Origin: Tsukamurella sputi
GTDB taxonomy: Bacteria > Actinomycetota > Actinomycetes > Mycobacteriales > Mycobacteriaceae
Reading direction: 5' to 3'
DNA: 64,000 bases
Assembly: GCF_007858445.1 (NCBI RefSeq)
Contig: NZ_VIGV01000003.1
Span: 372,001-436,000 of the forward strand
The translations under genes and the position numbers were made by a program. Under the pieces are notes generated by a model, which did no database searches, was not told the DNA's origin, and saw only the letters and a program-made list of their open reading frames with translations. Positions 1 to 10,753 of the stretch are shown in pieces. How positions within the stretch are numbered: position 1 is the stretch's first letter; the number at the start of each line of letters is the position of its first letter.

Positions 1-1026
1 GTCAACTCGATCCCCCTCTACACCGACCCCGACGGCAACGTCGTCTACGTGCGCGTCGGCCGCTACGGCCCGTACCTGGAGCGCACCGTCACCGGCGAGA
101 AGGGCGAGCCCGAGGTCCAGCGCGCCAACATCCTGGCGTCGATGACCCCGGACGAGCTGACCGAGGAGGTCGCGGAGAAGCTCTTCGCGACCCCGCAGGA
201 CGGTCGCCCGCTGGGCATCGATCCGGCGACGGGTCACGAGATCGTCGCCAAGGAGGGCCGCTTCGGTCCGTACGTCACCGAGATCCTCCCGGAGCCCGAG
301 AAGGACCCCGAGGCCGAGGACCTGGACGCCGAGGCGAAGCCGAAGACCCGCAAGAAGAAGGCCGACGCGCCCAAGCCGCGCACCGGCTCGCTGCTCAAGA
401 CCATGGACATCGAGACCGTGACCCTCGAGGACGCGCTGCGGCTGCTGTCGCTGCCGCGCGTGGTGGGCGTCGATCCGGAGTCCAAGGAGGAGATCACCGC
501 CCAGAACGGCCGCTACGGTCCGTACCTGAAGAAGGGCACCGACTCCCGCTCGCTGGCCACCGAGGAGCAGATGTTCACGGTGACCCTCGAGGAGGCGCTC
601 AAGCTGTACGCGGAGCCGAAGCGACGGGGCCGCGGTGCGGCCGCCGCGCCGCCGCTGCGCGAGCTGGGCAACGATCCGGTGTCCGGCACCCCGATGGTGA
701 TCAAGGACGGCCGCTTCGGCCCGTACGTCACCGACGGCGAGACCAACGCCTCGCTGCGCAAGGGCGACGAGGTCGCGACCATCACCGACGAGCGCGCCTC
801 GGAGCTGCTCGCGGACCGTCGCGCACGGGGCCCGGTGAAGAAGAAGGCCACCAAGAAGGCGGCGGCCAAGAAGGCGCCCGCGAAGAAGGCACCGGCCAAG
901 AAGGCCGCGGCGAAGAAGACGGCGGCGAAGAAGACCACCGCCAAGAAGACGGTCGCGAAGAAGACCACGGCGGCCAAGAAGGCGCCCGCGAAGGCCGTCG
1001 AGACGCCCGCGGACGAGACCGTCTGA
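1..1026 (+). CDS. topA: DNA topoisomerase I, C-terminal part (5' truncated by window edge)
   Basis: Frame 1 is open from the first base, so only the C-terminal 341 codons are present. What remains is the DNA-binding C-terminal region of type IA topoisomerase. Four topoisomerase repeat signatures are visible (GRYGPYLE, GRFGPYVTE, GRYGPYLKKG, GRFGPYVTDG). They are followed by a Lys/Ala-rich tail of KKAPAKK/KKTAAKK repeats, about 60 residues, typical of actinobacterial TopA and thought to aid DNA binding and strand passage. The catalytic Toprim and tyrosine domains lie outside the window. The neighbours (membrane cyclase, then holB) match the mycobacterial topA locus. The stop codon directly abuts the stop of the convergent cyclase gene. 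Confidence 0.96.
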   Translation, partial: VNSIPLYTDPDGNVVYVRVGRYGPYLERTVTGEKGEPEVQRANILASMTPDELTEEVAEKLFATPQDGRPLGIDPATGHEIVAKEGRFGPYVTEILPEPEKDPEAEDLDAEAKPKTRKKKADAPKPRTGSLLKTMDIETVTLEDALRLLSLPRVVGVDPESKEEITAQNGRYGPYLKKGTDSRSLATEEQMFTVTLEEALKLYAEPKRRGRGAAAAPPLRELGNDPVSGTPMVIKDGRFGPYVTDGETNASLRKGDEVATITDERASELLADRRARGPVKKKATKKAAAKKAPAKKAPAKKAAAKKTAAKKTTAKKTVAKKTTAAKKAPAKAVETPADETV

Positions 1027-2556
1027 TCAGTCGTCGATCGGGCGTGCCAGCTGCGTGAGCCTGCCGCGCCCGCGGAGTTCGATCGCCTCGCCGAGCACCC
1101 ACAGGGCCTGCTCGGCGGGCGTCGCGGACTCGACCGCGCGGCCCGCCGCCAGCAGGGACGAGGGCTCCGACTTCGCGATCTCGGTGATCCGGGCCGCCTC
1201 GTTCACCGGGTCGCCGATCACCGTGTACTCGAACCGGGCCTTCGCGCCGATGTGCCCCGCGACCACCTGACCGGCGGAGACGCCGATGCCGAAGCCGGTG
1301 CCACCGAGCACCTCGCTGAGCTGGATCCGCATCTCCCGGGCCGCCGCCAGCGCCGCGCCGGCCGCGTCCGGGTGGGGGAGAGGCGCGCCGAAAATCGCCA
1401 GTGCCGCATCGCCCTGGAACTTGTTGACGAAGCCGCCGTGCAGGTCCACGAGGTCGACGACCACCTTGAAGAAGTCGTTGAGCAGGTCCACGACCGCCGC
1501 CGGCTCCTCGGTGACGGCCAGCTTCGTCGAACCGACGAGATCGACGAACAGCACGCCCACCTCGTTGATCTCGCCACCGAGATGGGTGCCGTGCTCGAGG
1601 GCCTGTCGCGCGACGTCCTGCCCGACGTAGCGGCCGAACATGTCGCGCATCCGCTGCCGCTCGGCCAGGTCGTGCACCATGTCGTTGAAGCCGGCCTGTA
1701 GCAGCCCCAGCTCGCTGGAGTCGTAGATCTTGACCGAGGCGGTGAAGTCGCCGTCGCGGACCTTGCGCTGGGCCTGGAAGAGGTCGCGGATCGGATCGCC
1801 GATGGACTTCGCCGCGCGGACGGTGCCGAGGAGACCGGCGGCCAGCGCCACGACGGAGAGCAGCAGCACCGGATTGATCAGGGTGGGGGCGTCCGGGTCG
1901 ATCACGCCGGACTCCTGCGAGACGATGACCATGATGATGCCCACGATCGGCGTGGCCGTCCCGAGCACCCAGCTGAGCAGGATCCGCGTGGTGACCGACA
2001 GTCCGGCCGAGCCCTGCGGCTCCTGTGCGAGCGCGGCGACGGTGATCGGCCGCAGCACCCGCTCCGTCTGCATGTAACTGAGCGCACACGTCGTCGTGGC
2101 GCCGAGCAGCACCGTCAACGCCACCACCACCCGGATGCCGCCGGGCGAGTTGAAGTTGATGACCACGAAGATGGCGCCGCCGATGAGCCAGAAGACCGCC
2201 TGCATGAGGGCCATCCGCAGCGGCAGTGCGAGCGCCATCCGGGAGATCTCGGGGTCGTGCGGAGCGCTTCGACGGTGCCAGCGCAGCACCGGCAGCACCA
2301 GCCGCAGGCCGATCAGCATGCCGAGCAGGCTCGCGGCCACCAGGTACGTGATGAAGACCAGCAGGTTGATGCCGCTGATCTCCTGCAGCTGCACGGACTG
2401 CTGCACCGGCAGCGCGAACCGCAGGAAACCGAAGACGAAGACCGCGCCCAGGATGTTCGACCGGAGGATGTCCAGCGCGAAGATCGGCCAGGGTGTCTTG
2501 GCGAGCCACCGCGCCAGTCGCAGTGCGCGACTGAGTCTGCTCTTCGGTGCTGCCAC
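1027..2556 (-). CDS. Membrane-bound class III adenylate cyclase with HAMP domain (Rv3645-like)
   Basis: Predicted to make cAMP from ATP at the cytoplasmic membrane. The 509-residue protein has about six hydrophobic segments in its first 240 residues, then a HAMP linker (GDPIRDLF... region) and a C-terminal cyclase homology domain. Catalytic features are visible: metal-binding Asp in FVDLVGST, a second metal Asp with the purine-selecting Lys in NKFQGD, and the YTVIGDPVNEAARI segment holding the adenine-contacting Asp and the transition-state Asn/Arg. The set is complete, so activity is likely. Domain order and position between topA and holB match M. tuberculosis Rv3645. It is convergent with topA with no spacer. 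The signal sensed is not evident. Confidence 0.93.
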   Translation of the reverse strand: MAAPKSRLSRALRLARWLAKTPWPIFALDILRSNILGAVFVFGFLRFALPVQQSVQLQEISGINLLVFITYLVAASLLGMLIGLRLVLPVLRWHRRSAPHDPEISRMALALPLRMALMQAVFWLIGGAIFVVINFNSPGGIRVVVALTVLLGATTTCALSYMQTERVLRPITVAALAQEPQGSAGLSVTTRILLSWVLGTATPIVGIIMVIVSQESGVIDPDAPTLINPVLLLSVVALAAGLLGTVRAAKSIGDPIRDLFQAQRKVRDGDFTASVKIYDSSELGLLQAGFNDMVHDLAERQRMRDMFGRYVGQDVARQALEHGTHLGGEINEVGVLFVDLVGSTKLAVTEEPAAVVDLLNDFFKVVVDLVDLHGGFVNKFQGDAALAIFGAPLPHPDAAGAALAAAREMRIQLSEVLGGTGFGIGVSAGQVVAGHIGAKARFEYTVIGDPVNEAARITEIAKSEPSSLLAAGRAVESATPAEQALWVLGEAIELRGRGRLTQLARPIDD

Positions 2557-2602
2557 CGCTCCAACTTAGCGTGCGTGGACCGTCGGACGGGAGGGCTAGG
2601 GT

Positions 2603-3825
2603 GTGGGGGTGAGCTCAGTGTTCGATCGCCTGGTGGGGCAGGAAGCGGTGGTGGTGGGCCTGCGCGCCGCTGCCGCCGCCGCGCGGGAGGTCGTCGCGGG
2701 CGGGGGCACCGTCGCCGATCTGGCCGGCTCGTCCATGACCCACGCCTGGCTGTTCACCGGCCCACCCGGCTCGGGCCGTTCGGTCGCGGCGCGCGCGCTC
2801 GCCGCGGCGCTGCAGTGCGACGATCCGGCCGAGCCCGGCTGCGGGCGCTGCCGGGCCTGTACGACGGTGCTCGCCGGCACCCACGCCGACGTGCGGGCCA
2901 TCGCGCCCGACGGGCTGTCCATCGCGGTCAAGCAGATGCGTGAGGTGGTGGCCGACGCGTCGCGGAGGCCGTCCGTCGGGAACTGGCAGATCGTGCTCAT
3001 CGAGGACGCGGACCGGCTCACCGAGCAGGCGGGTAACGCGCTGCTGAAGATGGTCGAGGAGCCGCCGGCCCAGACCATCGTCCTGCTCTGCGCGCCCACC
3101 GTCGATCCGGAGGACATCTCCGTCACGCTGAAGTCCCGCTGCCGGCACGTGCCGCTCGTGACCCCGTCGGCTCCCGCGATCGCGGCGGTCCTCGAACGCG
3201 ACGGCATCGACGCCGAACGGGCGGCCTGGGCGGCCGGAGTCTCGGGCGGGCACGTCGGGCGGGCCAAGCGGCTCGCCACCGACCCGGAGGCGCAGAAGCA
3301 GCGCAAGCAGGCACTGGGCCTGGCGCGGGCGGCAACCTCCGAGGGCGTCTACGGCGTCGTCGAGCAGCTGCTGCGCGATGCGGAGAACGCGGCCAAGGAG
3401 CTCAACGCCGACCTCAACGAGCGGGAGACCGAGGACCTCAAGACGGCGCTCGGCGCCGGCGGCGTGGGCCGCGGCACCGCGGGCGTGATGCGCGGCTCGG
3501 CCGGGCAACTCAAGGACCTGGAGAAGCGGCAGAAGGCCCGCGGCACCCGTGCGGTGCGCGACGCCCTCGACCGCGCTCTCATCGACCTCGCGGCGCTTTT
3601 CCGCGACGCGCTGGTGCAGGGCACGGGCGCGCAGGTGGTGCTGATGCATCCCGACGAGGCCGAGCAGACCCGTAGGCTCGCCGGCTACGCCCGGCCCGAG
3701 GGTCTGCTGCGCTGCGTCGAGTCCGTACTGGAGTGCCGTGAGGCGATCGACCTCAACGTCAAGCCCGTCGTCGCGCTCGATGCGATGGCCGCGGGCGTCT
3801 CGTCGGCGCTCCGCGATCACCGCCG

Positions 3826-3829
<4 letters not shown>
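2603..3829 (+). CDS. holB: DNA polymerase III subunit delta'
   Basis: Clamp-loader ATPase-fold subunit of the replicative polymerase. The N-terminus has the FDRLVGQ motif, then a P-loop-like GPPGSGRS, the zinc-binding cysteines (CGRCRAC with an upstream Cys), a DExx-like IEDADRL box, NALLKMVEEPP and the sensor-like SRCRH. At 408 residues it has the usual actinobacterial length. GTG at 2603 is used because a GGAGGG sits 7 nt upstream; GTG at 2609 (MSSVFDRL) is an equally plausible start. Its stop overlaps the convergent kinase stop by four bases (CTAG). Third gene of the conserved topA-cyclase-holB group. Confidence 0.95.
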
Positions 3830-5448
<1,619 letters not shown>

Positions 5449-5532
5449 CCGCTCCCTCGAAAACGCGACCGCCCGTCGACCGCACCGAGTCAACGGTAGC
5501 GGTAGACGGGCGGAAGCGGCGATCGCCGCAGG

Positions 5533-7026
5533 TCAGACGGTGACCTTGGCCTGCTTGCTGGAGCTCAGGCGCAGCCCGGACTCCTCGCCGAAGGAGAGCT
5601 CGCTGTTCAGGCGCTTGGCGTCCTCGAAGTAGCTCATCGACATGCGCCAGTCGTCGGCCTCGCCCTGGCGGGGGAGCTCGGCGAGGGCGCGCTGGACGTA
5701 CCCGGCCTCGAAGTCGAGCGCGGGGCGGGTGACCATGTCCGGGTCGGCGACGGCGACCGCCGTGTCCAGCCCCTGCGCGTCCATCGTCCGGATCAGCTTG
5801 GTGATGTACTTCCACAGCATCCCGACCTTGAGCGTCCACGACGAGTTCGTGTAGCCGATGGCCAGCGCGGCGTTCGGGACGCCCGAGAGCATCGCGCCGC
5901 GGTGGATGACGGCGCTCGGCACGTCGACCTCGCGGCCGTCGACCGACAGGCTGACGCCGCCGAGCAGCTTCAGCTTGAGGCCGGTGGCGGTCACGATGAT
6001 GTCGGCGTCGAGGTGCTCGCCGCTGGCCAGTTCGATGCCGGTCTCGTCGAAGGTCGCGATCTTGTCGGTCGCGACGGCCGCGTCGCCGCTGCGGATCGCC
6101 TTGAACAGGTCACCGTCGGGCACGGCGCACAGGCGCTGATCCCACGGGTTGTACGGCGGGTTGAAGTGCACGTCCACCGGGTAGCCCTCGGGAAGGCGCT
6201 TGGCGTTCTCGCTGCGGATGATCTTGCGGGCGAGATCGGGGAAGCGCTGCGCGAAGACGTAGACGCCGCGCTGCTGCCAGATGAAGCGCTTGCGCGAGAG
6301 GTCGTGGCCGATCTTGTGGCCGAAGGCGCGGTGGAAGAGGTTCGTCAGCGGGTCCTGCTTCGGGACCGGCATGATGTACGTCGGCGTGCGCTGCAGCATC
6401 GTCACGTGCGCGGCACGCTTGTCACCCAGGAGCAGCGACGGGACCAGGGTCACCGCGGTCGCACCGGATCCGATCACCACCACCTTCTTGCCGGTGTAGT
6501 CCAGGTCCTCAGGCCAGAACTGCGGGTGGACGATCTGCCCCTGGAAGCGGTCGCGGCCGGCGAACTCGGGGGTGAAGCCCTCGTCGTAGTCGTAGTAGCC
6601 GGTGCCGGCGAGGATCCAGCCGGCGGTGAGCACGCGGCGCTCGCCGGCGTGGTCGATCTGCAGCGTCCAGCGGCCGTCCTCGCTGGACCAGTCGGCGGAG
6701 ACCACCTTGTGGTCGTAGCGGACCTTGTCGAGGAGGTCGTTCTCCTGCATGGTCTCGTGCAGGTAGTCGAGGATCTTGTGCGCGTCGGCGATCGAGTCTT
6801 TGGACTCCCACGGCTTGAACTCGTAGCCGAAGGTGTGCAGGTCCGAGTCGGAGCGGATGCCGGGGTACTTGAAGAGGTCCCAGGTGCCGCCGAAGGTCGA
6901 GCGACCCTCGAGAATCGCGAAGGACTTCCCGGGCAGCTCGGTGGTGATGTAGTGGCCGGCGCCGATGCCGGAGATGCCGGCGCCGATCACGATGATGTCG
7001 AGGTGCTCGGGCGTGGTGCTCGTCAT
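5533..7026 (-). CDS. FAD-dependent Baeyer-Villiger-type monooxygenase (EthA/MymA family)
   Basis: Flavin- and NADPH-dependent oxygenase of 497 residues, the size of mycobacterial EthA and MymA. It shows the FAD Rossmann motif VIGAGISGIGAG at the start, FGGTWDLFKYPGIRSDSD (flavin/substrate region), the HPQFWPEDLDY stretch, a second Rossmann motif VIGSGATAVTLVP for NADPH, and YNPWDQRLCAVPDGDLF, all diagnostic for the family. Likely oxygenates a ketone or a sulphur/nitrogen compound; the true substrate cannot be read from sequence. A PucR-type regulator is encoded directly upstream on the same strand and may control it. Not obviously part of the steroid regulon: no KstR box upstream. Confidence 0.9.
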   Translation of the reverse strand: MTSTTPEHLDIIVIGAGISGIGAGHYITTELPGKSFAILEGRSTFGGTWDLFKYPGIRSDSDLHTFGYEFKPWESKDSIADAHKILDYLHETMQENDLLDKVRYDHKVVSADWSSEDGRWTLQIDHAGERRVLTAGWILAGTGYYDYDEGFTPEFAGRDRFQGQIVHPQFWPEDLDYTGKKVVVIGSGATAVTLVPSLLLGDKRAAHVTMLQRTPTYIMPVPKQDPLTNLFHRAFGHKIGHDLSRKRFIWQQRGVYVFAQRFPDLARKIIRSENAKRLPEGYPVDVHFNPPYNPWDQRLCAVPDGDLFKAIRSGDAAVATDKIATFDETGIELASGEHLDADIIVTATGLKLKLLGGVSLSVDGREVDVPSAVIHRGAMLSGVPNAALAIGYTNSSWTLKVGMLWKYITKLIRTMDAQGLDTAVAVADPDMVTRPALDFEAGYVQRALAELPRQGEADDWRMSMSYFEDAKRLNSELSFGEESGLRLSSSKQAKVTV

Positions 7027-7156
7027 GCTTGTTTCTCCTGGTCTCCGACGTGTCAGCCGGACTCAGTGATAGAACCGATGACTTACTCTCTCGCTCAGCG
7101 GCGCTGCGCGGCCAGCGCAGAGTGCACCCGGTTGCCCCACCGTTTGGTGCAGATCG

Positions 7157-8401
7157 TCACGACGGGCCGTCGGGGCCCAGCCAGCGCAGCACGTCGAGGG
7201 CCACGGCCACGCCCGTCGGGTTCTCGGCGAGCGGCCGGGGGAGCAGCTCGTCGGCCCTGGTCAGACGCCGGATCACGGTGTTGCGGTGCGTGTAGAGGCG
7301 CTCCGCGGTGCGGGAGGTGTTGAACTGCTCGTCGACGTACGCCGCGACGGTCTCCCGCGTCTCCCGATCGGCGGTCAGCAGGCCGCCGAGGGTGTCGCGG
7401 ACGAACTCGTCGGCCTTCCCGGTATCGCTCGTGACCAGCGAGATCAGCGCGATGTCGTCGTAGCCGGCCACGCGTCGCCGGGTACGCAGGCGGGTCATGA
7501 CGCGTTGTGTGGTCCCGGCGTCGAGGTGGCTGCGACGGAATCCGTCGAGGTCCTCGCCCGGCCGTCCGATCGCGACGCGCACCTCGGGGTGGTCGGCCAG
7601 TTCGCGGGCCAGGTCCACGGAATCGAGGACGACGGTGCCCGGCAGCCACAGCCACAGCGCCGACGCACTCGCGACCACGGTCAGCGGGCGCGGGGTTCCG
7701 GCGCGCCGGGCGAGCGCATGGGCGGCGGCGTCCAGGTCGCCGACGGCGCCGGTGGTCCAGACGACGGCCGCGGTGTGCGGTCCGGTGAGCCGGTAACCGA
7801 GCTGTTGTTCGGCGCGCGACCGGGTGATGGGGGCGCCCTCGAGGATCAGCGAGACCGTGGCCAGACGGTCCGCGTTCGTCCCCGTGGTCAGCTGCTCGCG
7901 TTCGCCGGCCATGCGGATCGTGATGGCGTCGATGGTGTCGTCGACGTACGTCGACATGGACGCCCAGGTGATCGCCAGGAGTTCGCGCAGTTCGGCTGGG
8001 TCGTCGGTGAGCTCGAAGCAGACGTTCATCCATAACGTCCAGGCGGTGTTGAGGCCCTTGCGGTAGGTGTCGATGCCATGCAGGTCGAGGCCCCGTCGAA
8101 CGAGGTCGCGCGCGACGGCGAGCGCGTCGGCGGAGTCGATGTTCGGCGGCACCCGGCGGCCCGGGTGGGCCAGGTTGTGCGCGGCCCAGTGCAGCATGAC
8201 GGCGGTGTCCGAGTTGCGCACCAGCTCGGCGAGGGTGGGATCGGCGGCGATCGGGGAGAGGATGATGCCGGTCAGCGTGGCGTCCTGCAGCGCGATCACC
8301 CACTCCTCGGGCGCGTTGCTCGCGAACTCCGCGGCACGTCGGATCAGCTCCTTCACCCGGTCCGAGGGCTCGGGCCAGCTCTGCTCCGTCGGCGCACCCA
8401 T
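7157..8401 (-). CDS. PucR-family transcriptional regulator
   Basis: A 414-residue regulator. The N-terminal 250 residues are an all-alpha/sensor region, followed by a GGDEF-like fold typical of PucR/CdaR proteins. The C-terminal PucR helix-turn-helix includes AERLYTHRNTVIRRLTRADELL, with the conserved H-R-N-T core. Such proteins usually activate an adjacent catabolic gene in response to its substrate. The monooxygenase gene lies 130 bp downstream in the same orientation, so it is the most likely target. The divergent transporter at 8445 shares the upstream region and is a second candidate. Confidence 0.86.
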   Translation of the reverse strand: MGAPTEQSWPEPSDRVKELIRRAAEFASNAPEEWVIALQDATLTGIILSPIAADPTLAELVRNSDTAVMLHWAAHNLAHPGRRVPPNIDSADALAVARDLVRRGLDLHGIDTYRKGLNTAWTLWMNVCFELTDDPAELRELLAITWASMSTYVDDTIDAITIRMAGEREQLTTGTNADRLATVSLILEGAPITRSRAEQQLGYRLTGPHTAAVVWTTGAVGDLDAAAHALARRAGTPRPLTVVASASALWLWLPGTVVLDSVDLARELADHPEVRVAIGRPGEDLDGFRRSHLDAGTTQRVMTRLRTRRRVAGYDDIALISLVTSDTGKADEFVRDTLGGLLTADRETRETVAAYVDEQFNTSRTAERLYTHRNTVIRRLTRADELLPRPLAENPTGVAVALDVLRWLGPDGPS

Positions 8402-8444
8402 GAGGGGAACCCTACTGACCCGGTGGCCGAACTAGGGTGTGCGC

Positions 8445-9410
8445 GTGACGCGAATGCGGGCGGTGGTCGACGGGGCGGACGCCCATCAGGTCCCGCTGTA
8501 CCTCGCCGGGCTGGTTCTGGGGGCGGTGCTCGGGCTCGCAGTCCCGACGGTGGCGGGCCCCGCCGAGTCCCTCATCAACCCCGTGCTCGCGCTGCTGCTC
8601 TACGCGACCTTCCTCGGGATCCCGTTCGCACGCATGGGGGAGGCCCTGCGGGACGTGCGCTTCCTCGGCACCGTGCTGGCGGTGAACTTCGTCGCCGTGC
8701 CGATCGTCGCCCTCGCAGTGTCGCGGGTCGTGGCGCACGACCGCGTGCTGCTCGTCGGGGTGTTGTTCGTGCTGCTCACGCCGTGCGTGGACTACGTGAT
8801 CGTGTTCAGCGGACTCGCCGGCGGCGCGAAGGACCGGCTGCTTGCCGCCGCGCCGCTGCTGATGCTGGTGCAGATGGTGCTGCTGCCGCTGTACCTCTGG
8901 CTCTTCGTGGGCGCGGAGGTGGTGCGCACCGTGGACTACGGGCCGTTCGCCGAGGCGTTCCTGTGGGTGATCGCGGTGCCGCTGCTACTTGCGGGGGCGA
9001 CGCAGCGGGCCGCTGCCCGGACTCGGTGGGGCGCGACGGTGGCATCGGTGATGACGGACGCGATGGTGCCGATCATGGTGCTGACGCTCGCGGTGGTCGT
9101 CGCGTCGCAGATCGCGGGCGTGCGCGATCAGCTCTCGTCACTGGCGCTCACCGTCCCGGTGTACGTACTGTTCGTGCTGGTGATGACGCCGGTGGGAGCG
9201 GCTGCCGGGCGTTTCGCCGGCCTCGACGTGCCGAGCCGGCGCAGCATCGTCTTCAGTGGTGTCACCCGGAACTCCCTGGTGATCCTTCCGCTGGTCCTGG
9301 CGCTGCCCGCCGCGTACGGCCTGGCGCCGCTGGTGGTCGTGACGCAGACCCTCGTCGAGTTGGTGGTGATGGTCGTCTTCGTCCGGCTCATCCCGAGGCT
9401 GATCGCCTAA
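8445..9410 (+). CDS. Bile acid:sodium symporter / ACR3-like membrane transporter
   Basis: An integral membrane protein of 321 residues with nine to ten hydrophobic helices. The family is supported by the LINPVLALLLYATFLGIPF segment, the VLFVLLTPCVDYVIVFSGLA segment (conserved Pro-Cys and Asp/Tyr in a mid-membrane helix) and FSGVTRNSLVILPLVLALP near the end. These are features of the BASS superfamily, which includes arsenite exporters and organic anion:sodium symporters. The cargo cannot be decided. GTG 8445 is preferred over 8439 because TAGGG lies 7 nt upstream. It is divergent from the PucR regulator. In a steroid-rich region a bile-acid role is tempting, but no KstR box is present. Confidence 0.8.
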   Translation: MTRMRAVVDGADAHQVPLYLAGLVLGAVLGLAVPTVAGPAESLINPVLALLLYATFLGIPFARMGEALRDVRFLGTVLAVNFVAVPIVALAVSRVVAHDRVLLVGVLFVLLTPCVDYVIVFSGLAGGAKDRLLAAAPLLMLVQMVLLPLYLWLFVGAEVVRTVDYGPFAEAFLWVIAVPLLLAGATQRAAARTRWGATVASVMTDAMVPIMVLTLAVVVASQIAGVRDQLSSLALTVPVYVLFVLVMTPVGAAAGRFAGLDVPSRRSIVFSGVTRNSLVILPLVLALPAAYGLAPLVVVTQTLVELVVMVVFVRLIPRLIA

Positions 9411-9440
9411 CCCGGATGCGCCGATCGCTATCTTGGCTTG

Positions 9441-9914
9441 ATGGATGCGGATTTCGGGCGGTCGTCCCGTCGGGGAGTAACCCCTCTCGGCGTGTTCGGG
9501 ACCATCCTCGCCCTGCTCGTCGCGATCGAGGTGCTCGCCTGGCTCTGGGCGCATACCCTCGGCGCCGACCTCCTGTGGTCGGTGACCACCCTGCTCCTCG
9601 GCGTCGTGCTCATCGTGGTGTGGCTCGTCTACCTCGTGACCTGGGCGGCGCGTCGCAGGCGATTCGCGTGGCACCTGCTGATCATCCCGACTATCGGCCT
9701 GCTCGGGCTCGCGGTGGCGTTCACGGGTCTGCCCCAGAAAGCGCGGTGGTCCTACGACGAACCCCGGCTCACGGCGGCCGCACGGGCGGCGCTCGCGGAT
9801 CCGCGTGGGGTGTTCCGCGATCAGGGGGATCGACGGATCGGGACCCAGGCCGTGGCAGCGATCGCCAAGGCCGGTGGAGTCGTGACCTTCTCGGTTCCCG
9901 GCGGGGATTCTTGA
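9441..9914 (+). CDS. Hypothetical membrane protein, probably frame-disrupted at its 3' end
   Basis: Not recognised as a named family. The 157-residue product has an N-terminal cytoplasmic stretch, three hydrophobic helices in the first 90 residues (GVFGTILALLVAIEVLAWLW; LLWSVTTLLLGVVLIVVWLVYLV; LLIIPTIGLLGLAVAF) and a C-terminal soluble part ending in a beta-like VVTFSVPGG. The frame stops right after a four-G run, while the next frame continues with a protein-like segment (see 9911-10021). ATG 9441 is chosen over the TTG three bases upstream. Confidence 0.72.
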   Translation: MDADFGRSSRRGVTPLGVFGTILALLVAIEVLAWLWAHTLGADLLWSVTTLLLGVVLIVVWLVYLVTWAARRRRFAWHLLIIPTIGLLGLAVAFTGLPQKARWSYDEPRLTAAARAALADPRGVFRDQGDRRIGTQAVAAIAKAGGVVTFSVPGGDS

Positions 9915-10021
9915 CCGTGACGGTGCTCCAGTACAGGCCGGACGGGAGCTCTCCGGACGACTGCGGCCGGATACGATGCACGAGCCTGTCCGACGACTGG
10001 TGGCTCGTCCGCGTCGACTAG
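9911..10021 (+). pseudogene. Out-of-frame continuation of the upstream membrane protein (or a small coupled ORF)
   Basis: This 36-codon frame starts with TTG overlapping the upstream stop (TTGA) and has strong coding bias: nearly every third position is G or C. Its product, with VTVLQYRPDG, a Cys pair and a closing DDWWLVRVD, reads as the missing end of the preceding beta-rich domain. Adding one base to the G4 run at 9903-9906 would join the two frames without a stop. It could be a real frameshift mutation, a sequencing error, programmed frameshifting, or a translationally coupled peptide. Confidence 0.5.
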
Positions 10022-10068
10022 CAGCCCGGGCCCTGGTCCTCGGCGCTGGATCTTGTCGGGAGACGAGT

Positions 10069-10093
10069 CAGGCCGGGTCTACGACCCGGCCTG
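10069..10093. terminator. Strong GC hairpin, probable terminator
   Basis: A perfect 11-bp inverted repeat (CAGGCCGGGTC / GACCCGGCCTG) with a 3-nt loop lies between the + strand membrane-protein gene and the minus-strand tRNA. There is no long U tract, which is common for actinobacterial terminators. It could serve both strands. Confidence 0.7.
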
Positions 10094-10107
10094 AACTGCA
10101 AACTTTG

Positions 10108-10180
10108 AGCTGCCTGCGAGAATCGAACTCGCGACCTTTTCATTACGAGTGAAGCGCTCTACCGACTGAGCTAAGGCAGC
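10108..10180 (-). tRNA. tRNA-Thr (anticodon CGT)
   Basis: On the minus strand the sequence folds as a cloverleaf. The 7-bp acceptor stem is GCTGCCT/AGGCAGC, with a D arm containing AGTCGGTA and an anticodon arm TTCACTCGTAATGAA carrying CGT. The T arm has GTTCGATTC. The discriminator is U and the CCA is not encoded. The anticodon CGT decodes ACG (threonine). Confidence 0.96.
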
Positions 10181-10250
10181 GTGGCCACCCGCGAACGCGT
10201 GACCGAGGACCAAGTGTACTGACCACCGTCGCGACCACCAAATGCCCCGC

Positions 10251-10751
10251 TCAACTGGGCCGTCGCGCCATGACCTGCTCGCGCAGGATATCCGCGTGCC
10301 CGAGGTGTTGCGCCAGCTCGCGCAGTACGTGGAGGTAGACCCACCGCACCGGCAGCGGCCCACGCCGGTTCCCGGTCACCACGTCATCCAGGGTCACGGT
10401 CGCTGTCGCCCGACGGGACGCGGCATGCGCGTCCGTGTGGTCGACCAGTACGGACGCGACGGTGTCTTCGGGATCCAGGTCGAAGGAGTCGTCCGGCGTC
10501 GCGGGGATACCGATCTCGGCGCGCGAGCGACAGGTGAACGCCTCATCGAACCAGACCCGCTCGACGAATGCGGCGTGCTTGATCAGTCCCAATAGGGTCG
10601 TCTTCGACGGAACGAACGACGCTCGCGCCTCCTCCTCGGTGAGGCCGTCGAGAGTGGCGGCGAGCCGCGCGCGGTGCTCGTCGAGGAAGGCGTCGAACTG
10701 TTCCCGCAGCGGCGCGTCGAATACGGCCGGCTCGATCGTGGGCATCGTCAT
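10251..10751 (-). CDS. DinB-like (DUF664) protein
   Basis: A 166-residue four-helix-bundle protein of the DinB/YfiT-like superfamily, whose actinobacterial members include mycothiol-dependent enzymes. Candidate metal ligands are the His in LIKHAAFVERVWF and the two His in RELAQHLGHADILREQ, a spacing typical of the fold. The segment RRGPLPVRWVYLHVLRE before the last helix is characteristic. ATG 10751 is chosen because the family N-terminus (PTIEPAVFDAPLREQFDAFL) follows directly. It is probably cotranscribed with the upstream small membrane protein, whose stop lies 2 nt away. The exact reaction is unknown. Confidence 0.82.
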   Translation of the reverse strand: MTMPTIEPAVFDAPLREQFDAFLDEHRARLAATLDGLTEEEARASFVPSKTTLLGLIKHAAFVERVWFDEAFTCRSRAEIGIPATPDDSFDLDPEDTVASVLVDHTDAHAASRRATATVTLDDVVTGNRRGPLPVRWVYLHVLRELAQHLGHADILREQVMARRPS

Positions 10752-10753
10752 GA

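Noticed and set aside
841-1020. Lys/Ala codon repeats at the end of topA as a DNA repeat element
   Set aside because: They encode the known basic tail of actinobacterial topoisomerase I and need no separate explanation.
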